From UBA2040 sp047637535 (GTDB lineage: Bacteria > Bacteroidota > Bacteroidia > Flavobacteriales_D > Crocinitomicaceae), in assembly GCA_047637535.1 (NCBI GenBank), contig JBLIKY010000157.1, forward strand, positions 1 to 5,206: a stretch of DNA of 5,206 bases, written 5' to 3'. Of this stretch, positions 1 to 4,310 are shown piece by piece. The first letter of the stretch is position 1. Each line of letters begins with the position of its first letter. The notes beneath the pieces are model-generated. The model saw nothing but the letters and a program-made list of their open reading frames with translations, was not told where the DNA came from and did no database searches. The position numbers and the translations under genes are program-made.

Positions 1-32
1 AAAGACAAGGGATTCAATATGTATTATTTTGG

Positions 33-46
33 ATGGCTTAAGCCAT
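33..46. repeat. 14-bp perfect palindrome over the tsf stop codon
   Basis: The sequence atggcttaagccat equals its own reverse complement and contains the TAA stop of tsf at its centre. As RNA it could form only a short stem with almost no loop, and no U-tract follows it, so it is not a convincing terminator. The remaining 32 bases to the window edge show no other feature. It may be a chance result of the codons Ala-Met-Ala-stop. Confidence 0.35.
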
Positions 47-880
47 TGCCAATCTTTTGAAATCTACTACAGTTAAACCACCTTCAACAGAGTTCAAGAA
101 ACCTTCAACTGACAATTTATTGTCACGGATGAAGTCTTGGCTCAAAAGTGTGTTTTCTTTGAAGAATTTGTTCAAACGACCTTCAGCAATTTTACCTGCC
201 ATTTCAGCTGGTTTGCCTTCTTGAATCGCTAAATCACGTCCAACTTCCAATTCACGAGCTACTGTGTTCGCGTCAATTCCGGCTTTGTTCAAAGCTAAAG
301 GATTCATTGCTGCAACTTGCATTGCTACTTGACGACCTGCATCAGCAGCGTCAGTGGCATTTTTGTTTAAAGCAACGATAGATGCGATTTGATTTCCTGG
401 GTGGTTGTATGCAACAACTACTTCACCAGTGATCATTTCGTAACCGGATAAATCTAATTTCTCTCCGATAACACCAACTTGTTCTGTAATTTTTTCTTCA
501 ACAGACAATCTATCATCAAAAGCCATAGCTTTTAATTCTTCAGCAGAAGAAGCGTTATTCTTCATTGCGATAGTCAAAAGAGACTCAACGAAGTGAAGGT
601 AGGTGTCATTTTTCGCTACGAAATCAGTTTCGCAGTTCAATTTAAGAACGTAACCTTTCTTACCGTCTTCAGTTGTTTTTGCAATGATTAAACCTTCTTT
701 TGCGTCATTACCACCTCTTTTAGTGGCGATTTTCTGTCCTTTTTTACGAAGAACGTCGATTGCTGTTTCAAAATCACCATTAGCTTCCACTAATGCGTTT
801 TTACAGTCCATCATACCAGCGCCAGTTTGTTGACGCAATTTGTTTACTTCAGATGCTGTGATAGCCATTGTCGTACTCAT
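38..880 (-). CDS. tsf: Translation elongation factor Ts (EF-Ts)
   Basis: EF-Ts is the cytoplasmic guanine-nucleotide exchange factor that releases GDP from EF-Tu so it can bind GTP and aminoacyl-tRNA again. The 280-residue product begins with the UBA-like domain (about residues 9-46, with VNKLRQQTGAGMMDCKNAL). It carries the EF-Tu contact motif CETDFVAKN at 83-91, where Asp86-Phe87 match the residues that open the nucleotide site in the family. Next comes the core exchange domain, with QVAMQVAAMNP at 184-194. The C-terminal module has EGKPAEMAGKIAEGRLNKFF at 221-240. The length is normal for the family. The start is not certain: ATG at 880 lies 10 bases after the rpsB stop, but Met5 (codon 868-866) gives an N-terminus, MAITASEV, closer to many homologues. 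Neither has a Shine-Dalgarno sequence. It is the last gene of the rplM-rpsI-rpsB-tsf set and is presumably co-transcribed with rpsB. Its identity is very secure. Confidence 0.97.
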   Translation of the reverse strand: MSTTMAITASEVNKLRQQTGAGMMDCKNALVEANGDFETAIDVLRKKGQKIATKRGGNDAKEGLIIAKTTEDGKKGYVLKLNCETDFVAKNDTYLHFVESLLTIAMKNNASSAEELKAMAFDDRLSVEEKITEQVGVIGEKLDLSGYEMITGEVVVAYNHPGNQIASIVALNKNATDAADAGRQVAMQVAAMNPLALNKAGIDANTVARELEVGRDLAIQEGKPAEMAGKIAEGRLNKFFKENTLLSQDFIRDNKLSVEGFLNSVEGGLTVVDFKRLAMA

Positions 881-890
881 TATCTTGTTA

Positions 891-1766
891 TTACTCTTTT
901 GTTGTTTCCTCTTTAGAAGGAGTTTCAGTTTCTGCTTTAGGAGCTTCTTCTTTTACTTCTTCAACTACAGGTGCTTCTACTTTTGGAGCTTCGGCAACAG
1001 GAACAGGTGCTTCTGTTTTAGCAGTTTCAGCTTTAGGAGTTTCCTCTTTTTTACCGTCTTTCTTTTCAGCTGCTCCCGCTTTTCTTTCTTCCAAACCTTC
1101 TTTGATTGCTGCACAAATCGTATCCATTATAATACGGATTGATTTTGTAGCATCATCATTTGCAGGGATAGGAAAATCAACTTGACGTGGGTCAGAGTTA
1201 GTATCTACCATTGCAAAAGTTGGAATGTTCAATCTTTTTGATTCGTGAAGTGCGATGTGCTCTTTCAAGATATCAACGATGAATACTGCCGCTGGTTGAC
1301 GAGTCATGTCAGCGATAGAACCAAAGTTTTTTTCCAATTTTTCTCTTTGACGAGTTTTAAACAAACGCTCTCTTTTGTTTAATGTTTCCCAAGTACCGTC
1401 AGCTTGCATCTTATCGATGGTAGTCATCTTACGAATAGACTTACGAGTTGTTTGGAAGTTAGTTAACATACCACCTGACCATCTTTCGGTAACGTAAGGC
1501 ATGTTTAATTCTTTAACTTTTTCAGCTACTAAATCTTTAGCTTGTTTTTTCGTCGCAACGAAAAGAATTTTCTTACCCGACTTAGCAATTTGTTTCATTG
1601 CTGCACTGGCCATATCTAAGCGAGCCATTGTCTTATTTAAGTCGATAATATGGATACCTTTTTTCTCCTCGAAGATATAAGGTGCCATTGCCGGGTTCCA
1701 TTTTCTTTTCAAGTGACCAAAGTGTACACCTGCATCTAATAACTGATCGAATTTTGCTTTTGACAT
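891..1766 (-). CDS. rpsB: 30S ribosomal protein S2 (uS2) with C-terminal tail
   Basis: S2 binds late to the small subunit on the solvent side between head and body and is needed for bS1 docking in bacteria that have bS1. The core, about residues 1-230, is canonical: the N-terminal LLDAGVHFGHLKRKWNPAMAPYI stretch (9-31), WSGGMLTNFQT (96-106), the coiled-coil hairpin segment with LNKRERLFKTRQREKLEKNFG (129-149), and VDTNSDPRQVDFPIPANDDATKSI (187-210). Residues 231-291 form an added tail rich in Lys, Glu, Ala and Pro with PKAET and EAPK repeats, which makes the protein about 50 residues longer than the E. coli protein. The ATG at 1766 starts directly at MSKAKFDQLLDAG, as expected, and follows an A-rich stretch with no Shine-Dalgarno sequence. 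A 112-base spacer with a strong potential RNA stem separates it from rpsI, while tsf follows after only 10 bases. The identity is secure; the role of the tail is unknown. Confidence 0.97.
   Translation of the reverse strand: MSKAKFDQLLDAGVHFGHLKRKWNPAMAPYIFEEKKGIHIIDLNKTMARLDMASAAMKQIAKSGKKILFVATKKQAKDLVAEKVKELNMPYVTERWSGGMLTNFQTTRKSIRKMTTIDKMQADGTWETLNKRERLFKTRQREKLEKNFGSIADMTRQPAAVFIVDILKEHIALHESKRLNIPTFAMVDTNSDPRQVDFPIPANDDATKSIRIIMDTICAAIKEGLEERKAGAAEKKDGKKEETPKAETAKTEAPVPVAEAPKVEAPVVEEVKEEAPKAETETPSKEETTKE
894..1076 (-). repeat. Low-complexity repetitive tail region of rpsB
   Basis: This stretch encodes residues 231-291 of S2, composed mostly of Ala, Glu, Lys, Pro, Thr and Val. Short DNA repeats are visible: gctttaggag at 934-943 and 1030-1039 (both encoding part of PKAET), and acaggtgcttct at 967-978 and 1003-1014. 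The tail is probably disordered, and its length may drift by slippage between such repeats. The long open frames on the opposite strand here are by-products of this biased composition. Confidence 0.75.
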
Positions 1767-1795
1767 TTTAATTTTATTTTAATTGTTTACGTTCT

Positions 1796-1856
1796 CTTAG
1801 TAATCAGTGTCGAAGGGTCAGTTAAAACTGAGGGTGCATCGAACTTGGATACTAAA
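1796..1856 (-). promoter_or_regulatory. Candidate structured RNA leader of rpsB-tsf
   Basis: On the minus-strand RNA this 61-base stretch folds by hand into one extended hairpin. Helix P1 pairs 1856-1848 with 1796-1805 (9 pairs including one G-U, with one bulged U at 1802 or 1803). After an unpaired CA (1847-1846), helix P2 pairs 1845-1839 with 1806-1813 (7 pairs, bulged C1809). An internal loop (UGCACCC on one side, UCCC on the other) leads to helix P3, which pairs 1831-1827 with 1822-1818 and has loop UUUA. About 21 pairs form in all. The stem ends 29 bases before the rpsB ATG, and that linker is A/U-rich and unpaired. Placement directly before rpsB suggests a leader through which S2 could control its own synthesis, as is known for E. 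coli rpsB, though I recognise no E. coli-like sequence here. The alternative is a processing site or a structure without function. The fold was worked out by eye, with no energy calculation. Confidence 0.5.
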
Positions 1857-1878
1857 CAACCGCCAAAATATTTTTTGA

Positions 1879-2265
1879 TTAACGTTTTGAGAATTGGAAT
1901 TTTTTACGTGCTTTCGGTTGACCTGGCTTCTTACGCTCGACCATTCTTGGATCACGTGTCATTAATCCTTCTGCTTTCAACAACGGCTTGTTGTCTTCTG
2001 CTATCTTAACTAAAGCACGAGAGATACCCAAACGAATTGCTTCTGCTTGACCATTGATTCCTCCACCTACTACATTTACAGTAACATCGTACTGTCCTAA
2101 TGTATCAGTTAAGTTAAACGGTTGTAAAATTTTAGATTGTAAAACCGCTACAGGGAAAGCCTCCTTGTAATCTTTTCTATTTACTGTAATCGCTCCTTTA
2201 CCTTTTTGCATGTAAACGCGAGCAACTGAAGTTTTTCTTCTTCCTAATGTGTTGATAATTTCCAT
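1879..2265 (-). CDS. rpsI: 30S ribosomal protein S9 (uS9)
   Basis: S9 sits in the head of the small subunit, and its C-terminal tail reaches the anticodon stem-loop of the P-site tRNA. The 128-residue product is of normal length. It begins with NTLGRRKTSVARVYMQKGKG (5-24), contains the family signature GGGINGQAEAIRLGISRAL (67-85) and the basic RDPRMVERKKPGQPKARKK segment (104-122), and ends in the conserved Ser-Lys-Arg, so the tRNA-contacting tail is intact. The ATG at 2265 lies 5 bases after the rplM stop, in keeping with tight coupling to L13, its usual operon partner. No Shine-Dalgarno sequence precedes it; the upstream bases are the AT-rich end of rplM. The 112-base gap behind it separates it from rpsB. 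Confidence 0.98.
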   Translation of the reverse strand: MEIINTLGRRKTSVARVYMQKGKGAITVNRKDYKEAFPVAVLQSKILQPFNLTDTLGQYDVTVNVVGGGINGQAEAIRLGISRALVKIAEDNKPLLKAEGLMTRDPRMVERKKPGQPKARKKFQFSKR

Positions 2266-2270
2266 ACTAA

Positions 2271-2726
2271 TTATTTGAATGTGTTAAGATCAAATACAGT
2301 TGGTTTTTGAGCTTCTTGCTTGTGCTCTTTCCCTGTATAAACCTTAAGGTTTGTAAATAATTTGCGGCCTAAACTATTCTTAGGCAACATCCCTTTGATT
2401 GCTTTCTCTATCAAGCGCTCTGGATGTTTTCTCAACAATTGTTCCGCTGAAGTCATCTTTTGACCTCCTGGGTAACCTGTGTAACGAACGTATTTTTTGT
2501 CAACCAACTTTGTACCTGAAAAAGCAACTTTTTCAGCATTGATTACAATTACGTTGTCACCACAGTCTGCATGTGGGGTGAAATTTACCTTGTGTTTTCC
2601 ACGGATAATTTTCGCCACCTTGCTCGCTAAACGACCAACTGTTTGGCCTTCAGCATCCACCATAAACCACTGCTTTTCAGCAGTTTCTGTGTTAGCGGAA
2701 CGGGTTTTGTAACTTAATGTATCCAC
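2271..2726 (-). CDS. rplM: 50S ribosomal protein L13 (uL13), GTG start
   Basis: L13 is an early-assembling large-subunit protein that binds 23S rRNA. The 151-residue product shows WFMVDAEGQTVGRLASKVAKI (20-40), a segment that docks to rRNA, FTPHADCGDNVIVINAEKV (49-67), YVRYTGYPGGQK (79-90), and the signature KGMLPKNSLGRKLFTNLKVY (111-130) followed by GKEHKQEAQKP. The start codon is GTG (2726-2724). It gives MDTLSYKT, the N-terminus I know from Bacteroidota L13. An in-frame TAA lies only five codons upstream (2741-2739), and the next internal Met is residue 22, inside the conserved fold, so GTG is the only sensible start. The gene is first in the operon, about 38 bases after the predicted transcription start. 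The leader just before the start is A/U-rich and lacks a Shine-Dalgarno sequence. Confidence 0.97.
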   Translation of the reverse strand: MDTLSYKTRSANTETAEKQWFMVDAEGQTVGRLASKVAKIIRGKHKVNFTPHADCGDNVIVINAEKVAFSGTKLVDKKYVRYTGYPGGQKMTSAEQLLRKHPERLIEKAIKGMLPKNSLGRKLFTNLKVYTGKEHKQEAQKPTVFDLNTFK

Positions 2727-2753
2727 AATATTATATTTTTAAATAAGACAATT

Positions 2754-2767
2754 CCCCTAAATTGGGG
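2754..2767 (-). promoter_or_regulatory. GC hairpin at the predicted 5' end of the rplM mRNA
   Basis: The leader RNA contains CCCC-AAUUUA-GGGG, a four-pair all-GC stem with a six-base loop. The predicted transcription start, about 4-7 bases after the -7 box, falls in the first C run, so the hairpin would sit at the very 5' end. It may protect the message from decay or affect early translation, but a stem this short could also be incidental. Confidence 0.35.
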
Positions 2768-2770
2768 CTG

Positions 2771-2801
2771 CAAAGATATAGTTTCTTATTTTTATTCACA
2801 A
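2771..2801 (-). promoter_or_regulatory. Bacteroidota-type promoter of the rplM operon
   Basis: On the minus strand TTG (2801-2799) is followed by 20 bases and then TATCTTTG (2778-2771). This matches the -33 TTG and -7 TAnnTTTG elements recognised by the primary sigma factor of Bacteroidota, with spacing in the usual range. The spacer is A/T-rich. Transcription should start around 2766-2764, giving a leader of about 38-40 bases before the rplM GTG. It lies downstream of the candidate terminator of the preceding gene, as expected for a new transcription unit. Confidence 0.8.
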
Positions 2802-2815
2802 GTGATTAGTGAATA
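2793..2815. repeat. Inverted repeat over the -33 element of the rplM promoter
   Basis: The arms tattcac (2793-2799) and gtgaata (2809-2815) are perfect inverted repeats separated by nine bases, and a direct repeat agtga-tt-agtga (2801-2812) lies inside. The left arm covers the promoter TTG. The arrangement could be an operator for a dimeric regulator, or a chance AT-rich repeat. I recognise no specific regulator site. Confidence 0.3.
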
Positions 2816-2872
2816 TTTATGTATGAAAAGAGCTAGTATAATTTAATCTCTATTTTCTCTCTTTACTTTTAA

Positions 2873-2901
2873 AGAATTGGAAAACTATAAACTCCAATTC
2901 T
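2873..2901 (-). terminator. Candidate intrinsic terminator after the crotonase gene
   Basis: The minus-strand RNA has AGAAUUGGA (2901-2893) and UCCAAUUCU (2881-2873), nine perfect pairs plus a possible G-U at each end, with an 11-base loop. Only UU follows directly, then AAAAG, so the U-tract is short and the stem is poor in GC. The position between the crotonase stop and the rplM promoter fits a terminator, but strength is doubtful. Confidence 0.5.
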
Positions 2902-2914
2902 CAGAGCAACTATA

Positions 2915-2933
2915 AGACCGTAATAATGGGTCT
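2915..2933 (-). other. Short hairpin just after the crotonase stop codon
   Basis: AGACC (2933-2929) can pair with GGUCU (2919-2915) around a nine-base loop, only a few bases past the stop. It stands in tandem with the longer hairpin at 2901-2873. The two together could stabilise the 3' end of the message. No U-run follows, so alone it is not a terminator. Confidence 0.3.
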
Positions 2934-2937
2934 CTAA

Positions 2938-3711
2938 TTATTTTGATTTGAATTTCTTGATTGCGTTGACCGTGAATTCGCTTAGAACTAATTCACCACT
3001 CATTGCAGCTCTTTCAGCCAATAAAGTGTCCCAATTGTCGGTTCCTTGCCAAAACACTTTCTTCAACAACCTCATTGCTTCTGGATTGCTTGCCGCCAAA
3101 CGTTTTGAAAGTACAGAAATCTCTACATCCATCTTTTGCGCATCCTCAAAAACATCGGCATACAAACCTTTCTTAAATGCCCAAGATGCGGATCTCCATT
3201 CCGTGGCATTAATTGCCAATTGTGACATGGCTGATGTTCCGATTTTTCGTTCAACAGCCGGACCAACAACAAAAGGACCGATGCCAACCGCCAATTCAGA
3301 CAATTTAACGTCTGCGTGTTGAGTTGCAAAACAATAATCCACTGCCGATGCCAAACCTACTCCACCACCTACAGCTTTACCTTGCACTCGGCCTATGATT
3401 AATTTAGGACAAGTACGACATGCATTAATGACATTGGCAAAGCCTGAAAAGAACTTTTTCCCAGTTTCAAGATCCTGAATGGAAATTAATTCATCAAAAC
3501 TCGCTCCAGCGCAAAATGCTCTGTCGCCAGATGATTTTAATATTAGGACTTTAACCTCATCGTTTTGACCTAAGTCACGAACAGTTTGGGCCAATAGGTT
3601 CAATATTTTTCCGGGAAGAGAATTGCTTAAAGGATGTCCAAATTCAATCGTGGCGATTCCATTGCCATCAATTTGAAAATCAACATGCCCTTGATGAATT
3701 GCTTCAGACAT
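2938..3711 (-). CDS. Enoyl-CoA hydratase/isomerase family protein (crotonase superfamily)
   Basis: This is a cytoplasmic crotonase-fold enzyme acting on an acyl-CoA thioester. The 257 residues are a full-length single-domain member. The two oxyanion-hole regions are present: DRAFCAGASFDEL (63-75) and GKAVGGGVGLASAVDY (111-126). Of the two catalytic glutamates of classical enoyl-CoA hydratase (Glu144 and Glu164 in the rat mitochondrial enzyme), the second is kept as Glu139 in LSELAVGIGP. The first is replaced by Gly119 in GGGVGL, with the usual 20-residue spacing between the two sites. This Gly pattern is shared, from memory, with a Bacteroidota group often annotated as methylglutaconyl-CoA hydratase-like (leucine breakdown), but the substrate cannot be read from the sequence; isomerase or other crotonase chemistry is equally possible. 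The ATG at 3711 starts MSEAIHQGHV, with no Shine-Dalgarno sequence. It lies 28 bases after the RNA-binding protein gene and has no promoter of its own that I can see, so the two may be co-transcribed. Confidence 0.9.
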   Translation of the reverse strand: MSEAIHQGHVDFQIDGNGIATIEFGHPLSNSLPGKILNLLAQTVRDLGQNDEVKVLILKSSGDRAFCAGASFDELISIQDLETGKKFFSGFANVINACRTCPKLIIGRVQGKAVGGGVGLASAVDYCFATQHADVKLSELAVGIGPFVVGPAVERKIGTSAMSQLAINATEWRSASWAFKKGLYADVFEDAQKMDVEISVLSKRLAASNPEAMRLLKKVFWQGTDNWDTLLAERAAMSGELVLSEFTVNAIKKFKSK

Positions 3712-3722
3712 AATGAATTGCT

Positions 3723-3738
3723 TTTAAAGTGCTTTAAA
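3723..3738. repeat. AT-rich inverted repeat between the RRM and crotonase genes
   Basis: The arms tttaaag (3723-3729) and ctttaaa (3732-3738) are perfect inverted repeats with two bases between them, filling more than half of the 28-base gap. The loop is too small for the full stem, and no U-run follows in either direction. It could be a weak RNA hairpin or a protein site, and may be incidental. Confidence 0.3.
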
Positions 3739-3739
3739 C

Positions 3740-4177
3740 TTAAGAATTTGATCTTGAGTCAGAACTCGGTCTTGAGTCTGAGTTTGAAATCCTTGGTCGA
3801 CGAGCGCCAGAGTTGTTTTGAACACCGCTGCTTGTTCGGTAACCACCTGATTGACCTCCTTCTCTCTGCTTATTAAAAGGTTTTTGAAACTTTTTGTTTT
3901 CAAGAGTCGAAGCTTCTTTTACAGGACGGTTTCCTTTAGGAGAAGCGATTTTAACGTCTAATTTTCTTCCGTTAACTTCTAATCCTTTTAAGGCTTCAAT
4001 TGCTGCAATCGCTTCATCAGCGCTTTCCATCTCAACATAACCGAAACCTTTCGATTTCTTTGTTACATTATCAAATACGACGTGAGCGTATGAAACTGTG
4101 CCGAAAGCAGAAAATGTGGCTTTCAAATCATCAGAACTGATTTCCCAGTCAAGATTGGCTATAAAAATGTTTGTCAT
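3740..4177 (-). CDS. Small RRM-domain RNA-binding protein
   Basis: The product is a 145-residue cytoplasmic RNA-binding protein with one RNA recognition motif at the N-terminus (about 1-79). RNP2 is IFIANL (4-9) and RNP1 is KGFGYVEM (43-50), so the aromatic RNA-stacking positions are present (Phe5, Phe45, Tyr47). The rest, 80-145, is a hydrophilic, probably disordered tail rich in Gly, Arg, Ser and Asn with DSR repeats near the end (DSRPSSDSR). This architecture, one RRM plus a basic Gly/Ser/Arg tail, is that of the bacterial glycine-rich RRM proteins found in cyanobacteria and Bacteroidota, some of which are cold-induced; the RNA targets here are unknown. The ATG at 4177 starts MTNIFIANLDW, exactly where RRM proteins of this kind begin. 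A -7 box lies 46 bases upstream, and the leader holds a hairpin and TTAG repeats. The crotonase gene follows after 28 bases. Confidence 0.93.
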   Translation of the reverse strand: MTNIFIANLDWEISSDDLKATFSAFGTVSYAHVVFDNVTKKSKGFGYVEMESADEAIAAIEALKGLEVNGRKLDVKIASPKGNRPVKEASTLENKKFQKPFNKQREGGQSGGYRTSSGVQNNSGARRPRISNSDSRPSSDSRSNS

Positions 4178-4187
4178 GGTAATATAT

Positions 4188-4199
4188 CTAACTAACTAA
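4188..4199 (-). repeat. Three tandem TTAG units just before the RRM start codon
   Basis: The minus strand reads TTAGTTAGTTAG, ending 10 bases before the ATG at 4177, so it lies where a Shine-Dalgarno sequence would be expected but is not one. Three four-base units in an RNA-binding protein leader could be a binding site for the protein itself or a slippage-prone tract. This is inference from position only. Confidence 0.5.
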
Positions 4200-4202
4200 A
4201 TT

Positions 4203-4217
4203 GGGTTAACACAACCC
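4203..4217 (-). promoter_or_regulatory. Leader hairpin of the RRM gene
   Basis: The leader RNA carries GGGUU (4217-4213) and AACCC (4207-4203) around the loop GUGUU, a perfect five-pair stem. It begins near the predicted transcription start and is followed by CCCAAUUUAG and the TTAG units. No U-run follows, so it is not a terminator. It may modulate stability or translation of the message. Confidence 0.4.
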
Positions 4218-4223
4218 GTGGGT

Positions 4224-4231
4224 CAAAGATA
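4224..4231 (-). promoter_or_regulatory. -7 promoter box of the RRM gene
   Basis: TATCTTTG on the minus strand is a full match to the Bacteroidota -7 element TAnnTTTG and is identical to the box of the rplM promoter. No TTG is found at the usual distance upstream, where the sequence is A/T-rich, so the -33 element is weak or absent. Transcription would start about 4219-4217, giving a leader of about 40 bases. Confidence 0.6.
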
Positions 4232-4273
4232 GTAAATAAATTTTGGGCTTTCTTGATTTTCATGAAGGACTCT

Positions 4274-4310
4274 GTAAAATATTTACATCTTATTTTAAGA
4301 AACTTAAGAT
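4274..4310 (-). other. AT-rich inverted repeats after the coiled-coil gene
   Basis: Downstream of the stop codon the arms ATCTTA (4310-4305) and TAAGAT (4292-4287) can pair. A second small repeat, GTAAA-TAT-TTTAC (4286-4274), follows at once. Both are nearly pure A/T and neither is followed by a clear U-tract, so I cannot call a terminator, though the position before the RRM promoter would suit one. Confidence 0.25.

Noticed and set aside
868..1185. Plus-strand open frames of about 100 residues (also 840-1142), opposite the rpsB tail.
   Set aside because: They mirror the low-complexity Lys/Glu/Ala tail of S2, giving Ser/Phe/Ala-rich translations with no family likeness, and no promoter faces that way.
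1839..1844. GTTCGA in the rpsI-rpsB spacer, resembling a tRNA T-loop.
   Set aside because: The flanks do not form a T-arm, and no acceptor or anticodon arm can be built; the bases fit helix P2 of the proposed leader stem instead.
1864..1870. TATTTTG on the minus strand as a -7 box for rpsB-tsf.
   Set aside because: It is one base short of TAnnTTTG and has no TTG at the proper distance upstream.
3726..3748. Possible -7 box (TAAGTTTA) before the crotonase gene.
   Set aside because: The last base of the element is wrong and no TTG lies at the right spacing.
3634..3876. Plus-strand open frame across the crotonase start and RRM end; similar frames at 2497-2712 and 2948-3322.
   Set aside because: They run antisense to well-recognised genes and have no coding signature or promoter.
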